The notes beneath the pieces were generated by a model that was given only the letters and a program-made list of their open reading frames with translations, did not search any database and was not told where the DNA came from. Shown in pieces: positions 18,987 through 29,842 of a DNA stretch of 64,000 nucleotides (positions are counted from its first letter, which is position 1; each line of letters starts with the position of its first letter). Position numbers and translations under genes: made by a program. The stretch covers positions 2,914,001 through 2,978,000 of the forward strand of contig NZ_BIFS01000001.1 in NCBI RefSeq assembly GCF_003967555.1. Reading direction: 5' to 3'. The stretch is from Dictyobacter kobayashii (GTDB lineage: Bacteria; Chloroflexota; Ktedonobacteria; Ktedonobacterales; Ktedonobacteraceae).

Positions 18987-20354
18987 TTATCTGGCCTGTA
19001 AGCGCATCAAGATGCCATGGCGTGGACTTAAGGTCATCAGTGGGTTAGGCTCGACTGGATGGTCTGGTACCAGTTGCATATGGTAGCGTTGTGCGATGCT
19101 GGCTAGCACCAGCTGGGCTTCAGTGAGGGCAAAGGTATTGCCGATACAGATACGCGGCCCGTGGCTAAAGGGAATATATGCATGGCGTGGCCGTTTGGCT
19201 ACCTGCTCCTCCGTGAAATGCTCAGGATAAAATTCTTCGGGTCGCTCCCAGAAATCTGGATGGCGGTGCATGGCATAGGTGCTCCAGGCGATATAGGTTT
19301 GTGCCGGAATTGGATAGCCACCCAGCATATCTGCACCCAGTGATTTACGCATGATGATCCAGACTGGCGGATAGAGGCGCATCGACTCTTCAAAGACCAT
19401 GCGTGTATATGACAGTTTGGGGAGATCATCCATTGTTGGTACGCGACCTGCCAGTACCTCATCTAGCTCCCTGTACAGACGTTGCTCAACTTCTGGATGT
19501 TGGGCGAGCAGATACCAGGCCCAGGCCAGAGCGTTGGCTACCGTCTCATGGCCTGCGATCAAAAGTGTCATGACCTCGTCGCGCAACTGCTGATCGCTCA
19601 TGCCCTCGCCAGTCTCTTCGTCCCGTGCCTCAATCAACATGGAGAGTAAATCTTCATGGGTATCTTTACTGGTCCGGCGTTGCTGCACGATCTCGTAGAC
19701 TATTTTATTCAAGGAGCGCACATCGCGATGGAAGCGGCGATTGCGCGGGGTTGGCACACTTAAAGGGGGAAACGGCTGATTAAAATATTCCAACAAAAAT
19801 GCGTTCGCATCTGAAAAAGCTTTGCCAAAGCTATGGGTTTTGCCAGTGATATCAATACTAAATAAGGCACGCCCAACAATATTCAATGTCAGATGCATCA
19901 TAGCTTCCGCTACATCCACTGGCTCCTGCTCGGATGTGCGCTGCACCCATTGTGCCAGCAATTGTTGTGTCGCATCCGTAATAATCTCTCCCAGCGCGGC
20001 TGTACGCTGGCGATGGAAGGCCGGCTGCATCAAGCGACGCTGACGTAGCCAGCTTTCGCCCCCATAATTTGTTACCAGACCATTGCCCAGGATAGGTCGA
20101 AATAGATTAAAGATCGGCACATTTTTATCATAGTTGCGATAATTTTCCTGCAAAACATGCTTAATATAATCTGGATGATTAATGATAATCACCGGCCAGA
20201 AAAATAGCTTGATCTGCACGATATCCCCAAATTCCTCTGTAAGGCCTGAAAGAAACTCCAGCGGATTATGTTGTAGCTCTCTTAAGCGGCTCATAGAGCG
20301 TAACATTGGAATGGTTGTAGTGGTGGTTTGTTTTAGCTGCGTCTCATTAGACAA
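18987..20354 (-). CDS. Cytochrome P450
   Basis: A 455-residue haem monooxygenase. The I-helix oxygen-binding motif is AGHETVAN, the K-helix ExxR is in EESMRLYPP and the haem loop is FSHGPRICIGN with axial Cys403. The sequence style (PAQTYIAWSTYAMHRHPDFW) resembles CYP102/CYP4-like fatty-acid or terpenoid hydroxylases. No signal or membrane anchor is seen. No ferredoxin or reductase gene is adjacent, so the electron donor must be elsewhere. Monocistronic. Confidence 0.95.
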   Translation of the reverse strand: MSNETQLKQTTTTTIPMLRSMSRLRELQHNPLEFLSGLTEEFGDIVQIKLFFWPVIIINHPDYIKHVLQENYRNYDKNVPIFNLFRPILGNGLVTNYGGESWLRQRRLMQPAFHRQRTAALGEIITDATQQLLAQWVQRTSEQEPVDVAEAMMHLTLNIVGRALFSIDITGKTHSFGKAFSDANAFLLEYFNQPFPPLSVPTPRNRRFHRDVRSLNKIVYEIVQQRRTSKDTHEDLLSMLIEARDEETGEGMSDQQLRDEVMTLLIAGHETVANALAWAWYLLAQHPEVEQRLYRELDEVLAGRVPTMDDLPKLSYTRMVFEESMRLYPPVWIIMRKSLGADMLGGYPIPAQTYIAWSTYAMHRHPDFWERPEEFYPEHFTEEQVAKRPRHAYIPFSHGPRICIGNTFALTEAQLVLASIAQRYHMQLVPDHPVEPNPLMTLSPRHGILMRLQAR

Positions 20355-20397
20355 CGTTTGTTGCCTCCTTACCTATCCTATCCTTCATGTTATTATT

Positions 20398-20505
20398 GTT
20401 TTATTATGTTGTGCAGAAAATGTTCAATGCACATTTTCTGCACAACATAATAAAACAGCTTCGGGCGCGTCAGCGCACGTCCGCATGAGAACGGCACGCT
20501 TCCCA
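20398..20505. repeat. Long-hairpin repeat, truncated copy (A)
   Basis: A perfect 26-bp stem (20398-20423 with 20431-20456) has a 7-nt loop. It is followed by TCGGGCGCGTCAGCGCACGT and CCGCATGAGAACGGCACGCT, which closely match the right half of the elements at 29571 and 44297. The left half of those elements is absent. The stem sequence itself is unrelated between copies. Confidence 0.75.
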
Positions 20506-20592
20506 TAAACTATTGGGAACTATCCTAGTAATAAAAATATCACATAGATACATGCAGGATGTAACAAGATGTATTGAATGGGTATATTCTGC

Positions 20593-20649
20593 AAATTATC
20601 CACTCCCCTATTTGCCGTCGTCAGCGGCAAATGGGGGAGTGGATAATTT
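20593..20649. repeat. 25-bp hairpin
   Basis: Arms 20593-20617 and 20625-20649 pair over 25 positions with one T-G wobble and a 7-nt loop. The rest of the gap up to 20853 holds no gene. A TATAAT-like hexamer lies at 20784-20789, possibly the promoter of the PRC-barrel gene. Confidence 0.65.
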
Positions 20650-20853
20650 ATCTCTTTTGGGCTCTGTGGAAAAGTGATAAGATTGGAGTATATGTTTTAT
20701 TGATCAGCCAGCGGATGGTTGTGATAAAGTGTGCGAGTAGATAGGCTCCCACCTGAGGTAGCCAGACTACTAGCCATCTAGCGTATAATGGTGCCAGCAT
20801 TATTTTGCACCAGGAATAGATATCTATAAGATCTAATTTTCGAGGAGCTTTGT

Positions 20854-21342
20854 ATGGATAATAATCAGGCCATACGTAAATGGTCAGAGCTGTATAAACT
20901 GGACGTGGTTGTCCCCGGCGAGGGCAAGGCGCTAGGGAAAGTGGAGGATTTCTTTTTTAAAGAAGGCTCCAACGCCATTTATGCGTTGTGCGTACGTACG
21001 CGCCTGCATGGCGATTTGTCGTTGCCTGTTACCGGTATTGTCGCGATCGAGAAAGACAAAGTAACGATCCGCAATGCCCAGATGTTGGCAAGGGCTCTTC
21101 CTCCGCTGGCTCGTGGACAGCAATTGCTCTCGCGTAAAGTAGTGGGAACTAAGGACAAAGAACTGGGCACAGTTAAAGACGTGGTGTTGTCCGTTGAGCC
21201 ACCTATCACGACGCGTATCGTTGGTTACGAGATGTTGCGCGGGTCCTCTTCAACGACCTTCGGTTCTGATGTCATATCTCACTACAACGATGAGGATAAC
21301 AGCATTCGTATCTATGATCAGTCCGCGAAAAGTTTGCGCTAA
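20854..21342 (+). CDS. PRC-barrel domain protein
   Basis: 162 residues consisting of two PRC-barrel-like halves: about 8-75 (LDVVVPGEGKALGKVEDFFF) and 85-155 (LSRKVVGTKDKELGTVKDVV). The domain is shared with RimM and photosynthetic reaction centres and with the N-terminus of the MgtE protein in this window. The function of stand-alone forms is unknown. CGAGGAG lies 7 nt before the ATG. Confidence 0.82.
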   Translation: MDNNQAIRKWSELYKLDVVVPGEGKALGKVEDFFFKEGSNAIYALCVRTRLHGDLSLPVTGIVAIEKDKVTIRNAQMLARALPPLARGQQLLSRKVVGTKDKELGTVKDVVLSVEPPITTRIVGYEMLRGSSSTTFGSDVISHYNDEDNSIRIYDQSAKSLR

Positions 21343-21426
21343 CCACTACTGTCCGTTTCTGATCTCTTTCCCTGTTTCACCACTTCCCTTTTATCCAGGG
21401 AGCTGAGTGTTATGCAGTATATCTAT

Positions 21427-23639
21427 CTAGGCATCGCCACGCAGGCGCGCCACCTCTGCCTCGGCAGCGCGCGCCTCACGACGGCGGTGCAATTTTTTTA
21501 AGGCTTCAGCTTTGCGTAGCCAGTTATCAGGATCGGATGGCATGAGGCGGATCGCTTCATCGGCGGCGCTCAGCGCCTCCTCATAGCGTTGTAGTTGTTT
21601 GAGTACCAGCGACTTATTATGTTGTGCCGTTGCCATTCTGCCATTTAGCCGTAGGGCGCGCTCATAAGCGTCCAGGGCCATGGGGTAGTTACCCAGGTGA
21701 TAGTAGGCATTGCCCTTGCCGTTCCAGGCCTGTGGGACGTTAGGATTGATTAGCAGGGCCCTGCTATAGGCATCCAGTGCCTGTTCATAACGTTGTAACT
21801 GGCAAAGTGCGCTGGCCTTACCATTCCAGGCGGGTGCGTAGCGCTGATCTAGTTTCAGGGCTTCCTCATAAGAATCCAATGCTTTATTGAAATTGCCCAT
21901 ATCGGCCAGCACGATGGCTCGTCTCTCCCAGGCTTTGACGAAATGGCGATCGCTCTTTAAGGCTTGCTCATAATGGTCAAGGGCCCCCCGCAATTTATGC
22001 TGGGCATACAAGATATCTCCGATGCCGCATTTGGTGGGTGCATAGTTTGGATCGCGATCCAGGACCTCGCGATAGGCCAGCATCGCCTCTGGATAGCGTC
22101 CCATCTCGCTTAAAACCAGTCCTTTGCCATTCCAATAGACGACTGAATTGCGGTCGAGCGCCAATGCTTTTTCAAAGGATCGTAGCGCCTCAGGATAGTT
22201 GCGCAACTGGCGCAAGACCAATCCTTTGTTGCCCCAGGCCTGGGCCATCTGTGGATCATAGTGCAGGGCGACATCAAAAGCTGTTAGCGCCTGCTCTGGC
22301 TGACCTAGTGCGCTGAGTACCGCCCCTTTGCCGTTCCAGGCGATGACATTATCCTTTTCTAGTAGGATGGCACGATCAAAGATATCCAGTGCTTCCTGGT
22401 TGCGGTGCAGCATATTCAGGGCGGTACCTTTGCCATTCAGGGCGATCAACAGATTGGGGTCCAGTTTTAAAGCCTGCTCAAATGAGGCCAATGCTTCGCG
22501 GTGTTGTCCATTGAGTGCCTGCGTGAGTCCACGACCCTGCCAGGCGAGCGCATTGCGATCATCCAGTTTGAGTGCGCGATCGTATTGAACCAGCGCCTCA
22601 TTGAGCCGGCGCTGCGTGTAGAGACGATAGGCCTCTTTAAGATATTGATTATTGGAACTGGCGGGTGGTGTAGGTGGTATGATGCTATGTGGTCGCGTCT
22701 GGCTCAGCGTGCCGCTGATGCGTTGCTGCTCAATGTGGCGCAACACATTTTTGACCTCCTGGGCACTGGCGGGCCGTTTATCCGCTGTCATCTCCAACAT
22801 TTGTTGTAAAAGCTCTTCTAGCTCTGCCGGTACGCTGGGATTGAGCTGTCCCGCAGGTCGGAAGAAAAAGGGCTGTTCGCTAGGATCTACACCTGTTAAT
22901 AAGCAATGGATGAGCGCGCCCAGACTATAAATATCTGAGCGTGGTGTACTCTGGGCCTTACCGTATTGTTCGGGGCGGCATATCCTGGTGAGCCCAGGGC
23001 TACCGTATCATGCGATTGTCCAGGTTTAAAGACACGAGCAATGCCGAAGTCGATCAAATAGATATGCCCATTCTCGCCTAACATAACATTTGAAGGTTTG
23101 AGATCGCGAAAAATAATCGGTGGCTGATGATTATGCAGATAACTCAACACATCACATAACTGGTCTCCCCAATTTAGCACCTGCTCCAGGGGAAGTGGAC
23201 CACTGCCATTCTCATCCAGATATTCTTCGATGGTCTGCCCCTCAATAAAGTCCATTACCAGGTAGGAGCGTTCTTCTTCGGTGAAATGGTCATAGATGCG
23301 AGGCAGATTGGGATGAAGAAGGTCGGCGAGTAGATGCGATTCGCGCTCAAATGCTGCCTCCGCCTCCGCGATGAGCGTAGGGGAGAGGCCGGCCCGGCTC
23401 ATCTCTTTGATGGCAATCGGGCGATTATTAAAGCGGGTATCGGCTGCCTTATAGACGGCCCCCATACCACCCTGACCAATACGGGTCTCGAGTTGATAGC
23501 GGCCGTTTAGCAGCGTCTCCTCTGGTAATGCTCCGGTTGTATGTTTAAATGGGAGCGGAGCGGAGCAGTATTGGCAGAAGCGTGCCGTCATGGCATTAGC
23601 TGCTCCGCATGTCTCACAGAACTGTTCCTGCGTTGCCAT
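21427..23639 (-). CDS. Zinc-ribbon Ser/Thr protein kinase with C-terminal TPR repeats, interrupted by a one-base frameshift
   Basis: An N-terminal double-CxxC zinc ribbon (FCETCGAANAMTARFCQYC) precedes a Hanks-type kinase. That domain shows the glycine loop IGQGGMGAVYKA, catalytic loop IIFRDLKPSNVM (Phe replacing His of HRD, frequent in this group) and DFG. The frame breaks near 22971 in GYAAP. One missing G there would restore the continuation EQYGKAQSTPRSDIYSLGAL, after which at least ten TPR units run to the end. The restored protein would be about 737 residues and cytosolic. TPR tails of such kinases usually bind partners. As sequenced, the kinase ends before its C-lobe. Confidence 0.85.
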
Positions 23640-23750
23640 AAAGCTTATATTTTCCTATGCGAAATTTATGCCCAAAAGAAGTTGAGTCAAAAACATCTAT
23701 ATCTACTGTTTGCTGCTTGTATCATAGCATATAGTTCTGATTTTTGTACT

Positions 23751-24674
23751 CTATTGGTTTTCTATTGTCGGGTTGGTGCGCGTTGCTTGATCAATGACGC
23801 GCCAGAGGCGCATCCATTCATCAATGTTGAGGGTCTCGGCCCTGCGGTTGGTATCGATGGCTGCTTCATTCATCCAGTTGCGGATCAACTCATTTTTATG
23901 ATGTAGACCATGGGTGAGTGAGTTGTGCAACTGTTTTCGTTTTTCCGAGAAACCTGCCTGTACAACTTTGAAGAAACGGTCTCGCTCTTCATGCGTCAAT
24001 GGCGCCTGTTCATGGACATCTATGCGTAGAATCGCTGAGTCGACTTTGGGGGCTGGATAAAAGGCCTGCGCCGGTACGCGCGAGACGATCTGTGGCCGAC
24101 CATAAAATTGTACGCTGATGGCTAGCAGGCTTAGATCACCTGGCGCCGCCACAATGCGTTGCGCAACCTCCCACTGTACCATTACGACCAGGATACGCGG
24201 TGGGTTGGCGTTTTCGAGAAAATGCCTGAATGTTGGGGCTGTAATATAATAAGGCAGGTTAGCAACAAGCTTATATGACGTCTCCCCAAAAACTTCGCTG
24301 GGATTGAGAAAGAGCAGGTTGCGGGCGATCAGCTCGACATTGGGATATTGGCGTGTGGTCTGGGCCAGCAGGGTGAGCATGTCTCGCTCGATCTCTACGG
24401 CTACGACGCGCCGGGCCTTTTGGGCCAGTTCACGGGTCAGTACTCCTGTGCCTGCACCTACTTCTAGCAGTTCATCTTCAGGCATAATCTCAGCGGCCTG
24501 CACGATCTTGTTTAGGATGCCTCGATCGATCAAAAAATTCTGGCCAAAGGATTTATTGGGTCGCATACCATGCGCCGTGAGTAAGTTACGCAACTCACGC
24601 ACATTGGTTAAATCTACCATGTCTATTACTGAAGGTAGAATGTCCTGAGTATTTTGTGTGTCGTTATCCGTCAA
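23751..24674 (-). CDS. rsmA: 16S rRNA dimethyladenosine transferase RsmA (KsgA)
   Basis: Dimethylates two adjacent adenosines near the 3' end of 16S rRNA during 30S maturation. Features are the N-terminal KSFGQNFLIDRGI, SAM motif LEVGAGTGVLTREL and target-adenosine motif NLPYYIT, with a helical C-terminal domain. 307 residues, slightly longer than usual because of about 25 extra N-terminal residues. A downstream in-frame ATG (MVDLTNVREL) may be the true start. Confidence 0.95.
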   Translation of the reverse strand: MTDNDTQNTQDILPSVIDMVDLTNVRELRNLLTAHGMRPNKSFGQNFLIDRGILNKIVQAAEIMPEDELLEVGAGTGVLTRELAQKARRVVAVEIERDMLTLLAQTTRQYPNVELIARNLLFLNPSEVFGETSYKLVANLPYYITAPTFRHFLENANPPRILVVMVQWEVAQRIVAAPGDLSLLAISVQFYGRPQIVSRVPAQAFYPAPKVDSAILRIDVHEQAPLTHEERDRFFKVVQAGFSEKRKQLHNSLTHGLHHKNELIRNWMNEAAIDTNRRAETLNIDEWMRLWRVIDQATRTNPTIENQ

Positions 24675-24797
24675 TGTCTGGCTCTCTTGTTCTTCTTTTT
24701 CTCAACTGCTTCTAACTCTAACAAACCGCCCGTCCACTGTCAAACGCGAGGGAGAGAAGCGAGACGTGTCCTGTCTTTCATAATATATAATGCTTAT

Positions 24798-25382
24798 CTA
24801 CCACCAGCGCCAGCGACTGTTGCGCCAATACTTTTTGAAGTATACATGATAGATGATCAAGCCACATAGTATGAGTACGAAAGATGTGATCCCCAAAACT
24901 ATTAAGGCAGCAAATAGCAACAATAAAAGTTTGATGAGGATCGGCAGCGCACAGAGAAATCCCACACCTAGCAGTAGGAACACAAACAATGGTGGCATGT
25001 TGGCCCGCTGCCGCACTGGCCGCGCCTGCTGGGGAGCATAAAAGCGCCAGCGTTGATTTTGATAGAAGTTGTAGCCGCGCTGAAAAGTATCACCGATGCG
25101 CCGGGTACGTGAAGAAAAACGCTGGCGTGGGCGAGCGCTGTTCTGGCGTGGCTGCTCGGATGTTGCGCGGGCATCTGTCTCGTTTCGCGCCTGGTTCGTG
25201 CGCCCAGGTTCCTGTGCCTGATAACTATATGGCGGGACCGCCGTCTCAAAGTCCGCTGGATGATCCCGTTTGGGCATATCACTGGTACGATACTGGCTGT
25301 ATGACTGTGTGTATATCTCTTCGCTATTTTGTTCTGTTGTATGTTCCCGTTGGGATTCGGGCATGAATTCCTGTTGGCTCAT
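24798..25382 (-). CDS. Membrane protein with long hydrophilic N-terminus, unknown function
   Basis: The 194 residues begin with about 125 polar, Gln/Arg/Tyr-rich residues. A hydrophobic block (about 130-180, PPLFVFLLLGVGFLCALP onward) forms two helices, and a basic aromatic tail ends in RWRWW. I recognise no family. It precedes rsmA on the same strand. Confidence 0.7.
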   Translation of the reverse strand: MSQQEFMPESQREHTTEQNSEEIYTQSYSQYRTSDMPKRDHPADFETAVPPYSYQAQEPGRTNQARNETDARATSEQPRQNSARPRQRFSSRTRRIGDTFQRGYNFYQNQRWRFYAPQQARPVRQRANMPPLFVFLLLGVGFLCALPILIKLLLLLFAALIVLGITSFVLILCGLIIYHVYFKKYWRNSRWRWW

Positions 25383-25437
25383 AGTATCTTCTCAACCTCA
25401 CGGGTATATAAAACCCCTCCATAATTTTTACGTTTGC

Positions 25438-25626
25438 TCACTGTGAGGGTTGCAGATGGGTTCGGCTGGATCGACTATCGTTAAAAATAGGTAGGTACTT
25501 CAGCCCTGAAGGTAATAGTAGCGCAACGAACTCAGGTTGTAATACGTTATAATGAACGATATGTCCTACTAAAATGCCACCAATTAAATGTTTTATTTCT
25601 ACTCCTATAATATCAGACATAGGAGT
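25438..25626 (-). CDS. Possible small protein, weak support
   Basis: A 62-residue frame with protein-like composition (EIKHLIGGILVGHIVHY, then PEFVALLLPSGLKYLPIF). No clear ribosome binding site precedes the ATG at 25626. The start overlaps an inverted repeat ACTCCTAT/ATAGGAGT. It may extend upstream to 25704 or be spurious. The rest of the gap to 25821 shows nothing else. Confidence 0.3.
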   Translation of the reverse strand, partial: TPMSDIIGVEIKHLIGGILVGHIVHYNVLQPEFVALLLPSGLKYLPIFNDSRSSRTHLQPSQ

Positions 25627-25821
25627 TATGTAAATTTCAGACCGCACTATACTCACCAAATAGGGGGAGAAGGGGCTTGGAGTTGGGGCCTTGATTGGTA
25701 TCATTGAAATAAGAAAAAGTATTTTACGGAGGATGTTTGCGCTTAAAACAGAAATAAAATGATGGGAGGGAATGATGAGAATTGATATGGTTACAGCTAG
25801 ATGTCTCTGGAAGGATGTAGC

Positions 25822-28800
25822 ATGCCTATAAATGATTCGTATGATGGCGATAAGAAAGCAATCTCATACGAAGAAACAATTGACAATAGTAATAATGATC
25901 CTATAGAAATTAGCGATCAAAGTGAACAGGATGAAGTTGGAGCAGCACAGATAAAAGCTGATCAGAAACCAGCTGATCGTCCTAAGAATGTCATTCCCAA
26001 GCGGCCGTCCGCCAAATTTGAGCTGTCTTCTCCATTAAAGAAGGAAGAGAAAACCACTTTCGGCTCCCTTATTACATCCGAGCGCCAGAGCTTCCATCCC
26101 ATGAGTCAGCCAGAACAGCTGAAGTACCTCCGAGGCTCCATCTTCTGTTCCTGGTGTCCATGAAGAGGATAAAGAAGAGCCTGGGCAGCCTGGGCAGCCA
26201 GATATTGCTGAAGAACAGACTGTATCGATGGCAAAAGACGATTTGGGCGCGGCGGACTCTCACGCTGAAGAGTCGCCGGCTGCATCTGCAACATCTCATT
26301 CTTCCCCTTCAGAGCAAAATTCTGAGCCCACTGCCCAGGAAGCAGATCTGGAGGATACGAATCGATTGTCGGCTCTTAATAAGGTGGTCCCCAAAACACG
26401 AAAATCGTCTACCCGCAGAACTAAAACCGCCGAACCCGCCGCTATGGTTCCAGCGGATGAGCCGGGGCATAACTTACAGCGTAATGGCCATCATAAGTCA
26501 CAATCGCCTGCTAGCTTTGGACTGGATGATGTGCATTTTCTTCCCGCAGCTAAGGGAATCGCGACCCGGACAAAGCCAGCGGCCTCGCGCTCAAGCGTCG
26601 CGGTTGCTGATCCTTATTTATCCCGCCGTTCGCGCGAAATCTTGATCCAGCGCCGTAAACGTGTCAACCGGGTTTTGATGCAGAAACGCCGTCATAGCCG
26701 TTTCCAGGATACCTTTCTCCCGCGTTTGATGGCTGTCGCCCTGGCCCTGCTGGCCGTGCTGATCATATTTACCTCGGGCGCGGGCGGCGCTGCGTATGCT
26801 TATTATCAGCAGCAGTTGCCATTGCTGGATGGTATTGCTCAGCACTCACTGGCCCAGACCACAAATATTTATGATCGCAATGGCAAGCTGCTCTATCAGC
26901 TCTATGATCATAGCAATTCTGGTGGTCGCCGTACCTATGTCAATTTTGAAGATATTCCAAATGAACTGGTGAATGCTACCATTGCGGCAGAGGACCACTC
27001 TTTCTGGGATAACAGTGGTGTGGACTATACCGGTATTGTGCGTGCCGTAATCACCAATTTTCAGCATGGTAGCGTTCAAGAAGGTGGTAGTACGGTCACC
27101 CAGCAGCTGATCAAAAATCAGTTCTTCTTAAATCAGGATCGTAATCTACAGGTCAAAGGTGAAGAGGCCCTGCTGGCGACTGGTCTGACGCAGCGTTATA
27201 CAAAAGCCGAGATTATGGAGATGTATCTCAATACCGTCTTCTATGGAGATTCCAACTACGGTGTTGAGGCTGCGACACAGGATTTCTTTGGTCTGAAGCC
27301 ACAATGTAAGACCGGCGGCTGTAAGCCAGCTGTATCTCAATTGACTCTAGGGCAGGCATCCTTGCTGGCTGGCTTGCCACAAAGCCCGACCGGCTACATG
27401 CCCTTCACGAATAAGGATGAAGCTCTCCAGCGTCAGCAGCATGTTTTGCAGAACATGTTAACGTTGAAGATGATCACAGCTCAGCAGATGACGGCCGCCG
27501 AGAAAGAGATGCAGAACTACAAGTTCAAGCGTCCGGCATATGTGAAAAACGCTCCCCATTTCGTGGACTATGTAATTGACAATGTTCTGATCCCTTTGTT
27601 TGGGGCTTACAATCTGCGCAATGGTGGCTATTCGATCTATACCACCCTGGATCTGGATCTGGAACGCAAGGTTGAGCAAATTGTGTATAATCGCATTGAC
27701 GGTAACGAGGCGGATATCTATGGCTATACCAATCTGCGTAGCGCCCATAATTTGCATAATGCTTCTGTGGTAGTGACAGATCCAAAAACTGGCGAGATTA
27801 TGGCGATGGATGGTAGCGTCAATTATAATGATCAATCTAACGATTCAGCTATGGCTGGTCAGTATAATGCCGCCAATACATTGCGCCCTCCTGGTTCATC
27901 ATTTAAACCGATCGTTTATGCTACGGCCTTTGAGATGGGCTGGTATCCGGCTATGAATGTACCTGATCACAATACTTACTTTCCAGATGGTGCCAAGCCG
28001 TACAATCCACCCAACTATGACCATCGGTTCCATGGCGATAACATGTCGATCCGGCGTGGTGTGGCCAACTCGTATAATATTCCGGCCGTCGATGCTATTG
28101 AATATGCTGGCGTTAAAAACGTAATGGCGATGGCTGGGCGCCTGGGACTCTCTCACGTTGCCCAAACGGCACCTGGCCGCCAGGGAGCGGCGATGGCGCT
28201 TGGTGTCAGTGAAGAAACATTGGTCAATATGACCACCGCCTATGCAACCTTTGCTAATGGTGGTGTGCGTATGCCGCAAACGACGGTTTTGCAGATCAAT
28301 GATAATCAAGGCCGGCCGATCTACAAGTTTGATGCCCAGCATGCACAGGGCGAACGTGTGCTAGGTGCGGACGTTGCTTTCCTGGTCAGCAGTATGCTCT
28401 CTGACACAGTCGCCCGCCACGAAGAGTTCCCCTCCCCAATCCATTGGAATTAGATGGTCGCCCGGTGGCTGCCAAGACAGGTACTACTGATAACTTTGCA
28501 GATAACTGGACCATGGGGTATACTCCTCACTTAGCGGTGGGAGTCTGGGCTGGAAATAGCGATAATACACCGATGCAAAATGTCATTGGTATTACTGGCG
28601 CTGGCCCGATCTGGCAGGATGTCTTCCAGTACGCTAATGATAAATATAAGTTTCCGAAGGATGGCTTTACGCCCCCTTCCAATGTACACCAGGCTACTGT
28701 TTCAGCCTATACCGGGCTCTTGCCTCACCTGGGCGAGTCTACCATTACTGATTGGTTTATTGATGGCACTGTACCCACTATTCAGGGTATCTATACGCCG

Positions 28801-28890
28801 CCATCAATTCCTAAACCACCCAAAAATGGGAAAGATGGTCCGAATCCGGGTAACGGTAATAATGGCAATGGGACAGGTAATGGTAATTAA
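25822..28890 (+). CDS. Class A penicillin-binding protein (transglycosylase/transpeptidase), interrupted by two frameshifts
   Basis: A bifunctional peptidoglycan synthase. An acidic, Ser/Pro-rich cytosolic N-terminus of roughly 300 residues precedes one membrane helix (LMAVALALLAVLIIF). The glycosyltransferase domain shows AAEDHSFWDNSG and EGGSTVTQQLIKN. The transpeptidase has SSFK (nucleophile serine), SYN and KTGT motifs, and the C-terminus is Gly/Asn-rich. Frame breaks lie at about 26118-26125 (one extra base) and about 28430-28440 (one base missing at CCCC). The second separates the SxxK from the KTG motif. The first part starts at 25822 after GGAAGG. Restoring both indels gives a coherent protein. 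Confidence 0.87.
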
Positions 28891-29062
28891 GCACTTGTAG
28901 TCGTCGCGCGTAGCAAAGACTAGCGATCCCCTGGATTGGGTATCCTTGAAGCGTAAAGCATAACAGGGATGACAATTCAGGGGTTTCATATTGGTGTAAG
29001 ATAACAGCGAACATATCCAGCGTTTTTGATCAGAGGCTGGATGTACTCGGAGGATATTTGTG

Positions 29063-29566
29063 ATGGCTGATCTCTCAGAGAACGAAAAGGAAAATTTACA
29101 GCAGACGCTGGCACAGTCAGGTTTTCGACCACTCAATCGCAGCGAGCGTCGTAATATCTGGATGCATGATTATGAACAGCAAGATATCGCCCTGCAGTCC
29201 TGGGCTCGCCTGGTTGAACAGCAGGGTTTGGAGATTGAGATTATGCTCCAGATGCAAGGGCTGCTGGTCTTTGGGACCATGGTTAGTACTCAGGCCTATG
29301 CTCAGTTTTATATTGATATGCATGAGCAGATGTATCGCCAGAATTTCCCTGACACAGCCGATTTCTTGCGTGAGTATTATGTTGCCCTGGTACCCCCGGA
29401 AGACCAGCCTGAGATTGGCCCGGAGGGATTGCCGGTGATGTTTCGCTATGCCCATCTGCGCGATGTCACGATTATGAGCGCGGGCCATAAAATTAAGGTT
29501 CCTTACTGGCGTGGCAAGATTAATCAGGTGGATGCCTTTGTGATTGGTGCTTCGGCCGGCGAATAA
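29063..29566 (+). CDS. Conserved-looking protein of unknown function
   Basis: 167 residues, soluble, with no signal peptide and no family I recognise. Acidic and hydrophilic, with a helical first half and a beta-like end (KIKVPYWRGKINQVDAFVIG). GGAGG lies 9 nt before the ATG at 29063. It follows the PBP by 170 bp and ends 4 bp before a miniature element. Confidence 0.7.
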   Translation: MADLSENEKENLQQTLAQSGFRPLNRSERRNIWMHDYEQQDIALQSWARLVEQQGLEIEIMLQMQGLLVFGTMVSTQAYAQFYIDMHEQMYRQNFPDTADFLREYYVALVPPEDQPEIGPEGLPVMFRYAHLRDVTIMSAGHKIKVPYWRGKINQVDAFVIGASAGE

Positions 29567-29570
29567 GTTT

Positions 29571-29780
29571 TTTAGAATGTGTTTTATCCTCATGATCACC
29601 GCGCTCTTCACGCCTGAGTTTGAGCGCCTTTGGCACTCAAGAAGTATTCTTACGTGGTGCAAAAAGTGCACTGTGCGTAATTTTTGCACCACGTAAGAAA
29701 AAAAAGCTCGGGCGCGCCAGCGCACGTCCGCACAAGGGCGGAACGCTTCCCATGATGATGGGAGTACAACATATTCTTAA
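29571..29780. mobile_element. Miniature long-hairpin element (copy B)
   Basis: About 210 bp with imperfect terminal inverted repeats: left TTAGAATGTGTTTTATCC, right complement TTAAGAATATGTTGTACTCC. The left part contains CGCTCTTCACGCCTGAGTTT and a GAGCGCC-type hairpin. A near-perfect stem of about 23 bp starting TTCTTACGTGGTGCAAAAAG is central. The right part carries CAGCGCACGTCCGC and GCGGAACGCTTCCCATGATG. The same plan occurs at 44297-44509 in opposite orientation. No coding capacity. Confidence 0.78.
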
Positions 29781-29786
29781 ATAGCA

Positions 29787-29822
29787 AGACAGGATTGCTT
29801 TTGATGCAATCCTGTCTTTTTT
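29787..29822 (+). terminator. Intrinsic terminator
   Basis: Stem AGACAGGATTGC/GCAATCCTGTCT with a 7-nt loop and a following T-run on the plus strand. It ends transcripts coming through the 29063 gene and copy B. Confidence 0.9.
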
Positions 29823-29842
29823 GTGTCCTTACTGCTCTGCTA

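Noticed and set aside
22960..22985. Programmed frameshift in the kinase gene
   Set aside because: No slippery heptamer or stimulatory structure is evident; a single missing base explains it more simply.
29571..29780. Ordinary terminator reading of the long hairpin
   Set aside because: The conserved side arms, terminal repeats and a second full copy show a repeat element; a separate true terminator follows at 29787-29822.
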